Shown here: one piece after another, positions 23,201 to 31,800 of the stretch
How the letters are laid out: every line of letters starts with the position of its first letter
Position numbering within the stretch: the first letter of the stretch is position 1
Origin: an uncultured Bacteroidales bacterium
Lineage (GTDB): Bacteria; Bacteroidota; Bacteroidia; Bacteroidales; Paludibacteraceae
Reading direction: 5' to 3'
DNA: 47,227 nucleotides
Assembly: GCA_902780495.1 (NCBI GenBank)
Contig: CACZFM010000017.1
Location: 1-47,227, forward strand
Made by a program: the position numbers and the translations under genes
The notes under the pieces: generated by a model
Database searches by the model: none
The model's input: only the letters and a program-made list of their open reading frames with translations
What the model was told of the DNA's origin: nothing

Positions 23201-23516
23201 TATTCTGCGGAGTAGAGACGGACACACCATAACGGAGAGCGTTATACACGGCTTTGTTGGCTGCATACAGATCTTGCTCACGGACACAATGGGCTGCGTC
23301 GAGCAGTTTGTTCAACGCCTCTTTCGCTTGACGGTCGGTACAATGCTGCTTCTCACACAAATACTGGATGAGTGTAGCTCGGCGGATAGGTTCGTTATCT
23401 TGATTTTTGAGGAATCCGATATAGTGAATACAACAATACTGGTCAAGATGTTCGAGCACCTTGAGTTGCACATCCCGTTCGGGATCTACTGGCCGTGTCG
23501 AAAAATAGTTATTCAT
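20292..23516 (-). CDS. hsdR: Type I restriction enzyme, R subunit
   Basis: This 1074-residue protein is the motor and nuclease of a type I system. The nuclease domain has RPDVV then VVLELKKS near residues 142-162 (D...ExK of the PD-(D/E)xK fold). The translocase has Walker A HSQGSGKS at about 310-317, DECHRT at 435-440 and FTGTPL shortly after, and a QAICRVNR motif VI near residue 720. It should translocate DNA and cut it when the target is unmethylated. Length matches the family. It overlaps hsdS by 4 bases (ATGA) and abuts the metallopeptidase gene, so the whole set is one transcript. Confidence 0.95.
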   Translation of the reverse strand: MNNYFSTRPVDPERDVQLKVLEHLDQYCCIHYIGFLKNQDNEPIRRATLIQYLCEKQHCTDRQAKEALNKLLDAAHCVREQDLYAANKAVYNALRYGVSVSTPQNTHTTKWLIDWEHPQNNIYEVAEEVSVPCNHPDINHLRPDVVIYVNGIALVVLELKKSTVSAKDAIRQNIRNQEMIPHFFAVPQLLLAGNPSEGLYYGTTLTPEKYWLKWKEPTGQAYPDAAISAPSQNLWDECPPFSSHFEQSQIPNELYRSLMQMLTPPRLLEFIHDLTVFDGGIKKVARPNQYFALKAVQQRVKRRQGGIVWHSQGSGKSLSMVWMAQWIKETQNNARVVIITDRDELDKQITNGFIDAGEHPYRATSGSDLLNVLDHSEHHLICTLIHKFGSPANKDIAPDEIILRGERNLAQYMDALSRNLPKGFKAKGNLFVFIDECHRTQGGLLNKAMKAIMGEEVMMIGFTGTPLLKSQKGILNSYENFGPYIHTYKFDEAVEDGVILDLRYEARNIAQELSDSSALDKLFETQTRGLTPKAKEELQQRWATMQNIYSSRDRKTQIVKSINYDFLTVPCLRGHWGNAILVASSIRDAFKYWELFMQNIRYQGHVAVVSSLDMEMPGLDEAYTGESETDQEYKQRMLKQMCGDTPVKEFEERVKGQFVKEPGKMWLLIVVDKLLTGFDAPTATYLYIDKKMEDHNLFQAICRVNRIAEQKEYGYIIDFQQLFESIEGAIADYTNGAFSGYEAEDVKGLMESRIVQGRKDLEAAMERCRLLAEPVAQPRKEDNFFDYFGFDQRNTPADEQEAEIIRNAQKRDEFYDACNRLVRTFRAISMQMEEAGFTAEQAAAILREVKDFDDIRISLMHRCGDYLDLKRYDAEMRMLLDDYIEAHDAIKMDELSDFSFLELISEDTDGEMSSSDKEETTKVLGGENGVAETIAANVRRVINRKKESNPEEYKRFSERLNRLLEERRQATITYREYLAEIRRIIEDLRKRNMPDPRLDTEGKAALYGVCGHDIDFTLLLYDIIKRNAKFNFRNNNMRKQILLSAITNAIIEHQKAGKVNPEEILSIVIANEEF

Positions 23517-24685
23517 ACCAATCGTATTTTACCGGTTAATAGATTTTGCATCATACCGCTTTTGATGGCGATATACTTATCACGCTTCTGCTCTAAAGCT
23601 GCTATTTCCGTATCCATCCTAGACAATACAGCTGCTATTGCGCTTTGCTCAGCGATAGTTGGAGGAAGTACCAATGGGTAGTCTAATAACTGTCCTATGA
23701 CAATATACGGAATAGTAGAGCCAACGACTCCTTGCTTTAAGTGTGTAATTAAATTCCAAGCAAGATTGTGTAATATATACTGAACATCAGCCTTAAAATC
23801 ATATAACACATAAGTTCTTTGATATACTTCAAATTTACCCTTGTGATAATGCAAGTTGCCAACATCGCCATTCCCCGCTATCAATATTGCTTCTGTATCA
23901 AAACTATACGTGTTAGCTTTATATACATCACGTGAACAAGTATAGAAATTATATTGTCCGTTCGGTACGGCTATATTTACGTCTTTATGTCCTGTTGTTA
24001 TTGCGCAATTATCTCCAAGGCGAACCTCTTTCCATGCTCCAGTAAATCCCGCAAGTCGTTTTTTGCCGGTAAGGAGTTGTTGCATAGTACCTTGTTTGAT
24101 ATGGCGTTTCTTTTCGATTTGTTCAGTTAGTGCGCCAATCAAGGTATCAATACTGGACAACGCTCCCGCTATCCGCTCCTGCTCTGCAAGTGTGGGAGGA
24201 AGAGGAATAAGAATTCTCTTAAAGTCTTTATCTGTAATTTGATTGATAGTAGCCCCAAATGTCTCATGGACTTGCTGTTGAGTAGGTTCAGAGCGCCATA
24301 TATGTAAAAGATAGCCGCTATCAATTTTGACAGTTCGTAATACTGTCATGAATGCTCCAAAAGCTACGTTCTCGTATTCCTTTGGAATCATAGCAGACTT
24401 ACCTATCAACCGATTACTGCCATTTCGCACACAAACTAATATGTCGTTTTCTTTTGTCTTTGCACGTTCTGGAATCTCCATATTAACAAAGACATTATCC
24501 TTAAACGACAACACGTCTTCTTGAATATTAGAAGAACGTAACACCAACGTGCCTCCAAAGGTACATACATCTAGAGGACTATAAGTAAGACCTGTATAAT
24601 TATCGGCTACTTCACTTATCGTCTTCACCTCCCAATCGTGTGGGATGAGACCGAGGTCTGTATGTTTGAAATTCGTTTCGGTCAT
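23513..24685 (-). CDS. hsdS: Type I restriction enzyme, specificity subunit
   Basis: This 390-residue protein has two target-recognition domains (residues about 10-165 and 220-335), each followed by a conserved coiled-coil spacer. The two spacers are similar: LPPTLAEQERIAGALSSID near 163 and LPPTIAEQSAIAAVLSRMD near 338. They end in QQLLTGKKRL and QNLLTGKIRL. The recognition domains set the DNA sequence that is methylated and cut; the sequence itself cannot be read from here. The bases of the gene, especially the two recognition parts, are visibly richer in A+T than hsdR and hsdM on either side, as expected for domains exchanged between strains. It overlaps hsdR by 4 bases and lies 29 bases after the DUF1016 gene. 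Confidence 0.93.
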   Translation of the reverse strand: MTETNFKHTDLGLIPHDWEVKTISEVADNYTGLTYSPLDVCTFGGTLVLRSSNIQEDVLSFKDNVFVNMEIPERAKTKENDILVCVRNGSNRLIGKSAMIPKEYENVAFGAFMTVLRTVKIDSGYLLHIWRSEPTQQQVHETFGATINQITDKDFKRILIPLPPTLAEQERIAGALSSIDTLIGALTEQIEKKRHIKQGTMQQLLTGKKRLAGFTGAWKEVRLGDNCAITTGHKDVNIAVPNGQYNFYTCSRDVYKANTYSFDTEAILIAGNGDVGNLHYHKGKFEVYQRTYVLYDFKADVQYILHNLAWNLITHLKQGVVGSTIPYIVIGQLLDYPLVLPPTIAEQSAIAAVLSRMDTEIAALEQKRDKYIAIKSGMMQNLLTGKIRLV

Positions 24686-24714
24686 GTTAATTGGTCACCA
24701 GCTTGGTGGCCTTT

Positions 24715-25869
24715 TTATCTATTATCTGTTTCTTTCAAAATAAATGCCTTCAATGTCTCTTTATCCGGCAGGGAAAGCATATAGGTAGAGACGAACAAAT
24801 TATTATCCATTCCCGCTAACGCATATTCTACCATCTTCTCGCCTTTGCGCGTGCAAAGTAATATTCCCACAGGAGGATTGTCTCCCGGATTCATTTCGTT
24901 CTCACGGTAATACGACACATACGCATTCAACTGACTCAAATCGGCATGATTAAACTCATCGTCTTTGAGTTCGATGATGACATTGCAATGCAGTACGCGG
25001 TTGTAGAAAACGAGGTCGGCGAAATAGTATTCATCATCTATGATCATCCGTTTTTGCCGCGCCTCGAAACAGAAACCTTTGCCCATCTCCAACAAGAACT
25101 CTTGCAAATGGGTAATGAGCGCATTCTCCAAATCATTTTCCGTAAAAGCTTCCGGACGCAAGTCCAAAAACTCAAACGAGAACGGGTCTTTGATGCTCAA
25201 CACCGGTGTTGTGTTCATCTCCGTACGCTGCAACAGCAGTTCCGGTTTCTTGCTTATTCCCGCGCGGAAATAGAGGTTCGTAGAAATCTGCCGACGTAGT
25301 TCCTTAACGCTCCAACAACATTTGATACACTCCGTCTCGTAGAAGAAACGTGCAAGCGGATCATCTACTGTAAGTATCTCGCGTAGATGAGAGAATGAAA
25401 GATGAGAAATAAGTTTGTCTGCCGGTGTAATGAATTTATTCGACGACGTCGAACATATTTCCAATTCGTGCGACGCTGTCGCACTTTTTTCATTTTCCAA
25501 TTGGTGCGATGCCATCGCACTTTTTCCCTTAAGATAGGTTTGTATTTGCGGATAGTTGAGATAAAAGGCGCGTGATACCTTAAGCAGCGTCTCATTGATA
25601 CCGCGTTTATTCACTCTCTCTGCTAAGCGTTTGAGTAATCGCTCGCCATACTTGGCGCGGTCGCTACCGTGTTGTTCATATTCCACGATATAGAAACCAA
25701 TCACATAGTTACGCACCGTGGCAAAACGGTTAATCGCCTTGACCGTAGCGGAATAGGCGGAATCGTGCAACTGCGTTACCACATCCGACAAGTGGTCAAA
25801 CGAGAACTCCTTGTCTTGCTCCCAATTGGCGGGAAGGTTATACTGAACGGCTATTTCTGTTGTTTTCAT
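24715..25869 (-). CDS. DUF1016 (YhcG-like) PD-(D/E)xK nuclease
   Basis: This 384-residue protein has the DUF1016 N-terminal part (residues 1-120), a linker and the FSHLREILTVDDPLARFFYE block, then WSVKELRRQI, and a C-terminal nuclease core YYFADLVFYNRVLHCNVIIELK near residues 287-308 (D and ExK). It is found in type I restriction operons, where its role is unsettled. It sits between hsdM and hsdS, 15 bases after hsdM. The linker (residues about 115-145) holds a 12-residue duplication, KSAMASHQLENE then KSATASHELEIC, encoded by three palindromic segments at 25439-25520. Repeat-driven insertion is likely and the length may vary between strains. Confidence 0.9.
   Translation of the reverse strand: MKTTEIAVQYNLPANWEQDKEFSFDHLSDVVTQLHDSAYSATVKAINRFATVRNYVIGFYIVEYEQHGSDRAKYGERLLKRLAERVNKRGINETLLKVSRAFYLNYPQIQTYLKGKSAMASHQLENEKSATASHELEICSTSSNKFITPADKLISHLSFSHLREILTVDDPLARFFYETECIKCCWSVKELRRQISTNLYFRAGISKKPELLLQRTEMNTTPVLSIKDPFSFEFLDLRPEAFTENDLENALITHLQEFLLEMGKGFCFEARQKRMIIDDEYYFADLVFYNRVLHCNVIIELKDDEFNHADLSQLNAYVSYYRENEMNPGDNPPVGILLCTRKGEKMVEYALAGMDNNLFVSTYMLSLPDKETLKAFILKETDNR
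25439..25520. repeat. Three palindromes and a 36-bp duplication in the DUF1016 gene
   Basis: TTCGAC-GAC-GTCGAA (25439-25453), GTGCGAC-GCT-GTCGCAC (25468-25484) and GTGCGAT-GCC-ATCGCAC (25504-25520) are inverted repeats with 3-base centres. The last two are 36 bp apart, which is the 12-codon duplication seen in the protein. Confidence 0.85.
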
Positions 25870-25884
25870 AGTGCCTTATGTATT

Positions 25885-28227
25885 TCAAAATCCCATTTGT
25901 TTCAGATACTCCTTGACGTTTGCTTCGGCTTCGGCGGCTTGGCGTTCGATGTCGGGAAGCGTATGTGAATAGCGTTGATGAAGTGCGAGCACTTGCGTCG
26001 TCATCTCTTGCGATACACGCGCCATCTCTCCTTCCATCCGCGATTGGATAGTTGCAAGCCACTTTTGCTCTACCACTAAATGACGCACCTCATCTTCCTT
26101 GAGCACAGCATACTTGGCTACCACCTCATCCGTCAAGCGTTTGAGGGCTGCTTTGATGTCTGCTTTCAGTTGTTTCTCTTGTTTCTTTGCGTCCTTATAG
26201 GGCTTGGTGTCTTCGTATCCTTCTTCGCTCTCCAACTCTTCGATCTGTCCTTGTAGTTCTTCCAAGTTCGCTTGTAACTCAAAGAGCCGTGCTTCGTCGG
26301 CTGCAAAATACTGATTGACCACCACCGATACCGGCAACAGATCGCTTTCGTAGTCCGCGTATGTCGGGTTCTTCTTCGGCTCGAAGGTAACGGTCTTGGC
26401 TTTCTTGTTCACTTTCTGCACAAGACTCACATGTAAATCGGTATGCCATCCGTCGCGTGAGATGATATAGCAATCATCTTGCAAAGCTTCGTTCCAGTAC
26501 TCCATGAGCAGTTGGTAAGCGTTATACGGATCGACGATACAATCGTTCTGTTTGAGCGTCTCCAACAGTTCTGCGCCCCATAGTTCAATCAATTGCTTGG
26601 GTTCGCAACCCGGATTGAGTGAGAGCATCTCGTCCCGATGGCTGTCCGCAAAAGCTTTGATGCCTTCCAGATAACGCTCATGCTGGCTGCGGAAAGAAGC
26701 ATCTTGCTCAATCGTCCGCGTGATCTCTTCTTCCGGCACAGCCAGACGGTAATAGTCAGCATCAATCGGTTGGAACAGTTTATCCTTGAGCGAACCGCAA
26801 GCATCCCACATGTGACCAAGCACTTCTTCCACATCATACTTAGGCAAACCGCCATGCAGATGGGCATAAATATTCTGCACAATCTCCTTGTCTTCCGGCG
26901 CGATATAACGCGGGATATTAAGGTTGAAATCGTTGCGCTCTATCTCCTCATAACTAACCAGACGTGCATAGTGCGGAACATCCTCGTGCGCACGCCATGT
27001 ATCCACGATACGACGGATATCTTGCTCACGCAGCCTGTTCTTTGCGCCGTCTTTCATGAAGCCGTCTTTGGCATCAATCATGTAGATACCTTGCGACGAA
27101 GCCGCTTGCGCTTTGTTGATGATGATAAGACACGCAGGGATGCCTGTACCGAAGAAGATATTACTCGGCAGACCGATGATGCCGGAGATGATATGGCGCT
27201 CGATGAGATACCGGCGGATGTCCGCTTCGGTATTACCACGGAAGAGCACGCCGTGCGGAAGGATACATGCCGCCTTGCCGTTCGACTTGAGCGAGCGGAC
27301 GATATGCAGCAGAAAAGCGTAGTCACCGCAACCGTCCGGCGGTACAGGTGCCAGACCTGTCATATTACCCCAACGCCCGTACGGATCATTCTCGTTGGTT
27401 GAGGTCATCCAGCCTTTCTTGGAGAACGGCGGATTGGCTACCACATAATCGAACTGCATCAGTTGGGTGTCGTTGATCTTATGCTGCGGGTTATTGAGTG
27501 TGTCGCCTTGGAAAAGTTCCGCATCAGGGATGCCGTGAATGATCATCGACATGCGCGCCATACCGATGGTCGCGTTGTCGAACTCCTGTCCTTCGAGCGA
27601 CACTTCGCCTTGCGCTTCGGCACGTGCTCTCAACAATAACGAACCTGAACCGCATGTAGGGTCATAGATTGTGATATGCTCGCTCGTATCTTCGGTGATA
27701 CCTACCACTTTCGCCATCACACGGCTCACCTCGGCAGGGGTGTAGAATTGCCCTTTGCTCTTGCCCGATTGGGAAGCGAAGTTCCGCATCAGGTACTCGT
27801 ACGCATCACCTATCAGGTCATCGTCTGCGGCACGGTTATTGGAGAAATCGAGGTTCTTGTTCTCGAATACAGCAATCAGGCGGCTCAGGGTCTCAATCTT
27901 GTCTTTGTCCTTTCCCAGTTTCTGGTCATCATCGAAATCGGCATTGGTGATGACACCTTGCAGGTTGTTCGCGTCCGCCAGTTTGCGGATGATGGTATTC
28001 ATCGCATCGCCAATACCGGGTTTGTTCTTCAGCTTCACCATGTCGGCAAAACTGCAACCTTCCGGCAGATTGATCATCGACGACGGGTCTTTCGCCTTGT
28101 CGGAGATGTATTTGATAAAGAGGATAACGAGCACATAGTCTTTGTACTGGCTCGCATCCATACTTCCCCGCAGCACATCGCAACTTGCCCAAAGAAGGCT
28201 ATATAACTGTGATTTCTTGATTGCCAT
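25885..28227 (-). CDS. hsdM: Type I restriction enzyme, methylase subunit
   Basis: This 780-residue N6-adenine methyltransferase pairs with HsdS to methylate the target. It has an N-terminal helical domain, GKSKGQFYTPAEVSRVM near residue 155, the SAM-binding motif DPTCGSGSLLL at about 189-199 and the catalytic NPPF at 265-268. It is much longer than the usual 500-540 residues, since the C-terminal half has a further helical region and a coiled coil (about 645-700, EELQGQIEELESEEGYED). That longer type is known in Bacteroidota. The ATG at 28227 gives MAIKKSQLYSLLW, the usual start; the TTG ten codons upstream is rejected. It is the first gene of the operon. Confidence 0.93.
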   Translation of the reverse strand: MAIKKSQLYSLLWASCDVLRGSMDASQYKDYVLVILFIKYISDKAKDPSSMINLPEGCSFADMVKLKNKPGIGDAMNTIIRKLADANNLQGVITNADFDDDQKLGKDKDKIETLSRLIAVFENKNLDFSNNRAADDDLIGDAYEYLMRNFASQSGKSKGQFYTPAEVSRVMAKVVGITEDTSEHITIYDPTCGSGSLLLRARAEAQGEVSLEGQEFDNATIGMARMSMIIHGIPDAELFQGDTLNNPQHKINDTQLMQFDYVVANPPFSKKGWMTSTNENDPYGRWGNMTGLAPVPPDGCGDYAFLLHIVRSLKSNGKAACILPHGVLFRGNTEADIRRYLIERHIISGIIGLPSNIFFGTGIPACLIIINKAQAASSQGIYMIDAKDGFMKDGAKNRLREQDIRRIVDTWRAHEDVPHYARLVSYEEIERNDFNLNIPRYIAPEDKEIVQNIYAHLHGGLPKYDVEEVLGHMWDACGSLKDKLFQPIDADYYRLAVPEEEITRTIEQDASFRSQHERYLEGIKAFADSHRDEMLSLNPGCEPKQLIELWGAELLETLKQNDCIVDPYNAYQLLMEYWNEALQDDCYIISRDGWHTDLHVSLVQKVNKKAKTVTFEPKKNPTYADYESDLLPVSVVVNQYFAADEARLFELQANLEELQGQIEELESEEGYEDTKPYKDAKKQEKQLKADIKAALKRLTDEVVAKYAVLKEDEVRHLVVEQKWLATIQSRMEGEMARVSQEMTTQVLALHQRYSHTLPDIERQAAEAEANVKEYLKQMGF

Positions 28228-28299
28228 TATCTTTGTATTCGTTTTTAAGTCATCCAATTTAACGTCCGTGAGAGAGAACGGAAAGTGTCATTTCCGCTG

Positions 28300-28331
28300 C
28301 AAAGGTAGTAAAAATTCTTGAATTGCGCAAA
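28300..28331 (-). promoter_or_regulatory. Promoter of the restriction operon
   Basis: Minus-strand TTTG (28328-28331), 20 bases, TACCTTTG (28300-28307). The leader to the start at 28227 is about 65 bases. All five genes downstream are within 30 bases of each other or overlap, so this one promoter can serve them. Confidence 0.8.
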
Positions 28332-28614
28332 TTTATTTGCATAAATCTGCATTTTTCGCATCCGCGAGCGGTTTATAGGCGCAAGGCGCCGTTTATTGCT
28401 TCGCGGTTTATTGCGCAGAGCGCGGTGTATATGCACGACGGAACAAAAATAGCACGAAAAAAAGAAAAGCTGATAAAAGAAAGTACCAAAGAAAATTAAT
28501 AAAAGAAAAAAAGCCAGCCAGCCATATATAGTTATATATAACTAACCCCATAATCCCCTTTCAGATAGTAGAGGCAGGCGGGCGGCAGGCAAATTTTCAA
28601 ATTAAAAAATTTTT
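28332..28614. other. Gene-free stretch with small repeats
   Basis: I see no gene here. Four copies of a GTTTAT or GTGTAT core lie in GC-rich context at 28371, 28391, 28406 and 28425. The tetramer AGCC is repeated three times at 28512-28523, and TAGTTATATATAACTA at 28529-28544 is a perfect palindrome. None points to a known function. Confidence 0.6.
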
Positions 28615-28666
28615 GATACCGAAGATGGACCGAGATTGGACCGAAAATGCCCCGACAAAATACCGA
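28615..28666 (-). repeat. Right inverted repeat and array of five CCGA cores
   Basis: On the plus strand CCGA (four with a preceding A, one with C) starts at 28618, 28629, 28640, 28651 and 28662, always 11 bp apart. The left part (28615-28644) is the inverted partner of 19469-19498. On the minus strand the unit reads TCGGTCCAATC, TCGGTCCATCT and so on. Confidence 0.88.
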
Positions 28667-28790
28667 AGGATATTTGACAATTGAGGTGTTCTCGTAAGAT
28701 GGTCCCGTGATAGTCGCGAAAGGAATCGCCTCGGCGGCAGGCAGGGTTCTGCAAAAATATTCAGTTTTCTTAATGGAATAAAGGCGAAAA

Positions 28791-28843
28791 TTTGGCAGGG
28801 TGCGCAAAAAGCAGTACCTTTGCAGCGTGATCTTTGACGTATT
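28791..28843 (+). promoter_or_regulatory. Orphan rRNA-like promoter with boxA-like element
   Basis: TTTG (28791-28794), 20 bases, TACCTTTG (28815-28822), then GATCTTTGACGTATT (28829-28843), which is the boxA-like sequence seen at 2947. It points rightwards into the 3' end of the oppositely directed TamB-barrel gene, whose stop codon overlaps the element. No gene follows on the plus strand. Confidence 0.6.
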
Positions 28844-31800
28844 AGAAGGGATAGCCGATGCCGAAATTGATGCGGATGGCATCTAAAGCAGACGGTATAT
28901 TGTAATAAGAGCGAATGGGGCGCGTGGTATCAGGTTTGCCGTCCTTGTTGTAACGGTAGGTCTGATACGGCGCATGGATGCCGACACCAATATCCAACCG
29001 CACGACAAGACCATCAATATCCAACCGCAATCCGGCACCCGTACCCAACGCTATCTGCTTGGCCAGATACTTATTATCAAGGAGACCGTCATATAACTCT
29101 TCGTTCAGTTCCATCCACTGCATATAATCGGCATATTCGGTTCCTTTAAGTAATTCAGAGGTATTGTACCAATCCCATACATTCCCGGCATCCATGAAGA
29201 CGGCACCAAACAGTTTCCAAACGATGGGGAAACGCAGTTCGAAATTCGCTTCGAGTTTGACATCCCCGGCATGGAAGAAATTCTGTCCATATTTGAAACT
29301 GTGGAAATTACCGGGGCCAAACGCATAGGGTGCAGACGAACGCAGGCTGTTAGGTCCGCCGGTATAGAAACACTCGGATAAGGGAGATTCCTGCGAGTTG
29401 CCAAGCGGTATGTTGGCTCCGGCAAAAAGTCGCGTGGCGATACAAACCTTGTCGGTGAGGTTGAACTTGTTATGCAGTTCGGCAGAGAGTTTGACGAACT
29501 GGTTAAAGGATATATGGCCGAATGGTTTATTTCTGTCGTTCCATTTATATCCGAAGGCGCAATAGAGCGCATTGATGAGGTTTCCCGCCTCCTTGAACTC
29601 CAGGTCAATCATCGTATTGACCGGTCGTTTGGAACGGTAGTCGTTATAGGTGAACTCATACCCGACGGACGGGATGAACTCATCGCTTGCCAGGAGTTTG
29701 ATGAGTTGCGGGTACTGTGCCACCTTATTGAACAATTCGCCTGACTCGGCTTTCATGTGGACGATGGAGAGTGAGAGGGGCGTGAATGCATGGGAGATGA
29801 AGCGGTTGCGGGGTGAAGGGATGAAATAGGTGAGTGAACCGGATATCTTATGCACTCCGTATCCGCCGGCTATATTCTCGTACCCGTATCCAAGCCGATA
29901 GCGCGTATCTCCTTTGGGTTTGTCTTCCCCTGCCCAATGCAGGTAAGGGAAGATGAGTGCGGCCTCCGCGCCTAACTTATAGGTGTTCGATTGCTTTGGG
30001 TCGCCCGCCTGGCGTTCCCGAAGGCTCCAATAATAGGCGCCGTAGCCTTTGAGCGAGAAAGTCTCGTTCCGCCCCATGAGGTTTTTGATGGAGGATTTAA
30101 GGGTGAGGTTAGGACCGATACTGTTATTGGAACGATATGCCACATCGGCATCCGCGATGAGTCCATAGGTGCGGGTGATGGAGTCGGAGCGATAGCGTTC
30201 GTGGCGTTTCCATTCATGGGCGACACGCAAGCCGATACCGGATTTCTGGAGGTCACCTTCCAGGATATTGTTATAATCCCGTTGGGTGAATGCCCGCAAG
30301 AGGACATCTCCGTCTTTGGTCAGTTTGTATTCCGCCGCCGCCATTCCGAACAATCCGACTGCGTTTTTGGCTTCGGGGTTATCGATGATAGAGGCTCCGA
30401 CGGTGATTTTGAACCGGTCCTTGAAGAAAGATTTACTGAGTGAGACGCCGAAATCGTTGGAGGTGCCTGTTACCCGTTCGTTCTCACTGCTGCTGATGTT
30501 GATATCGACCACTTTCCCCCGTTTGGAATTGGCCAGTGAAGCATCGATGCGGCTATTGATGATACTGGTGAGGGCATAATCGTTATGCTGATTGGCGACA
30601 TTGCTTTCCCCCATATACATACCTGTTGCGAGCAGTACGGCGGCAATCTCTTCGCGCCGGTCTTCATCGAGCGATGCCAGTTCTTCGGACACCGTCTCAT
30701 CTGTGGGCGCTTCGAGGAAGAAACCGATATGTCCCAGGTTGATGGAGTCGACAACTCCCCGGATGCGCACACCGGTGGTGAAATCAACGGTACGCATGTC
30801 TTCTCCTTGTGATTGGACGTTCGCCTTCGCTTTCTGCGAAGCCGCCACATCGAGTACGGTCTGCCCGATGGGTCCATGGAAAGAGACCTGACTGCCCGAA
30901 TCGACATGGAAAGGCATGATGGGATAGACCTTTGGTGAGTAGCGGATGAAACCGTCATCGACATTGATGCTTCCTCCGAGGTTGAGCGCTCCGTCGGCTG
31001 TGCCATACCGCACATTGACCGTGCCATGCGGTTTGACCTGTGCAAGGTTCTTTTTACCAATAGGATAGGTGATGTCCGTGGTGGGAAGGAGCGTGACATC
31101 CACATCCGCCACGATACTATCCAGCGGGCCTGTGATGCGGCCGTGGATATCGGTTGCCAATTCGCCATAGACAGGGAACGGACCACCTTTCGTCAGTTTG
31201 ACCGGAGCAAAACTATCCGCCGCCAAGATGACGTTCATCCGCATACTGTCCAAACTCATACCACCGGAGAGGGAGATAAAGGTGCTGTCTGCTCCATACA
31301 CCGGCAGTTGGTTGAGGTCCACATGGTTATGGGTCATGATGATGGGTGTCTCGCCCAGACTGATTCCCACTTGGTAGGGCTTGTATTCGGCGGAGACACC
31401 GAGGGGCTGCACCTCTGCGGAGATATCCGTTGTGTGAGGCAGTCCGTCCACCGATGCGGTTGCCCGTATCGCCCCGTGGACAGCAATATCCTTGAGCGTG
31501 ACAAAGCCGTCGATGATGTTCATGGGAATATCGTCCAACTGTATGTCTGCGCGCAAAGCATGTGCATACTCCTGCGACGGAGAGATGTGCATATCCACCG
31601 CATGATTGCCCAATTCCATATTGCCGTATGAGAAGTTGTCCAAGGTCAGCCGTCCATCGCCGTGCAGGTCATCGCCGTTCCGTGCCAAATCCATACGGAG
31701 CGTGGCATCTGTGCAGAGGTCGTGGATGCTCATGACACCGTCCGTGAGTTCGGTGCGGGCGAATAGAGATGCTGTGGTGTTGCCCTCCGTCATGCTCATT

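Noticed and set aside
28228..28257. TTG start of hsdM at 28257
   Set aside because: Ten extra residues are not family-like; the ATG at 28227 gives the usual start.
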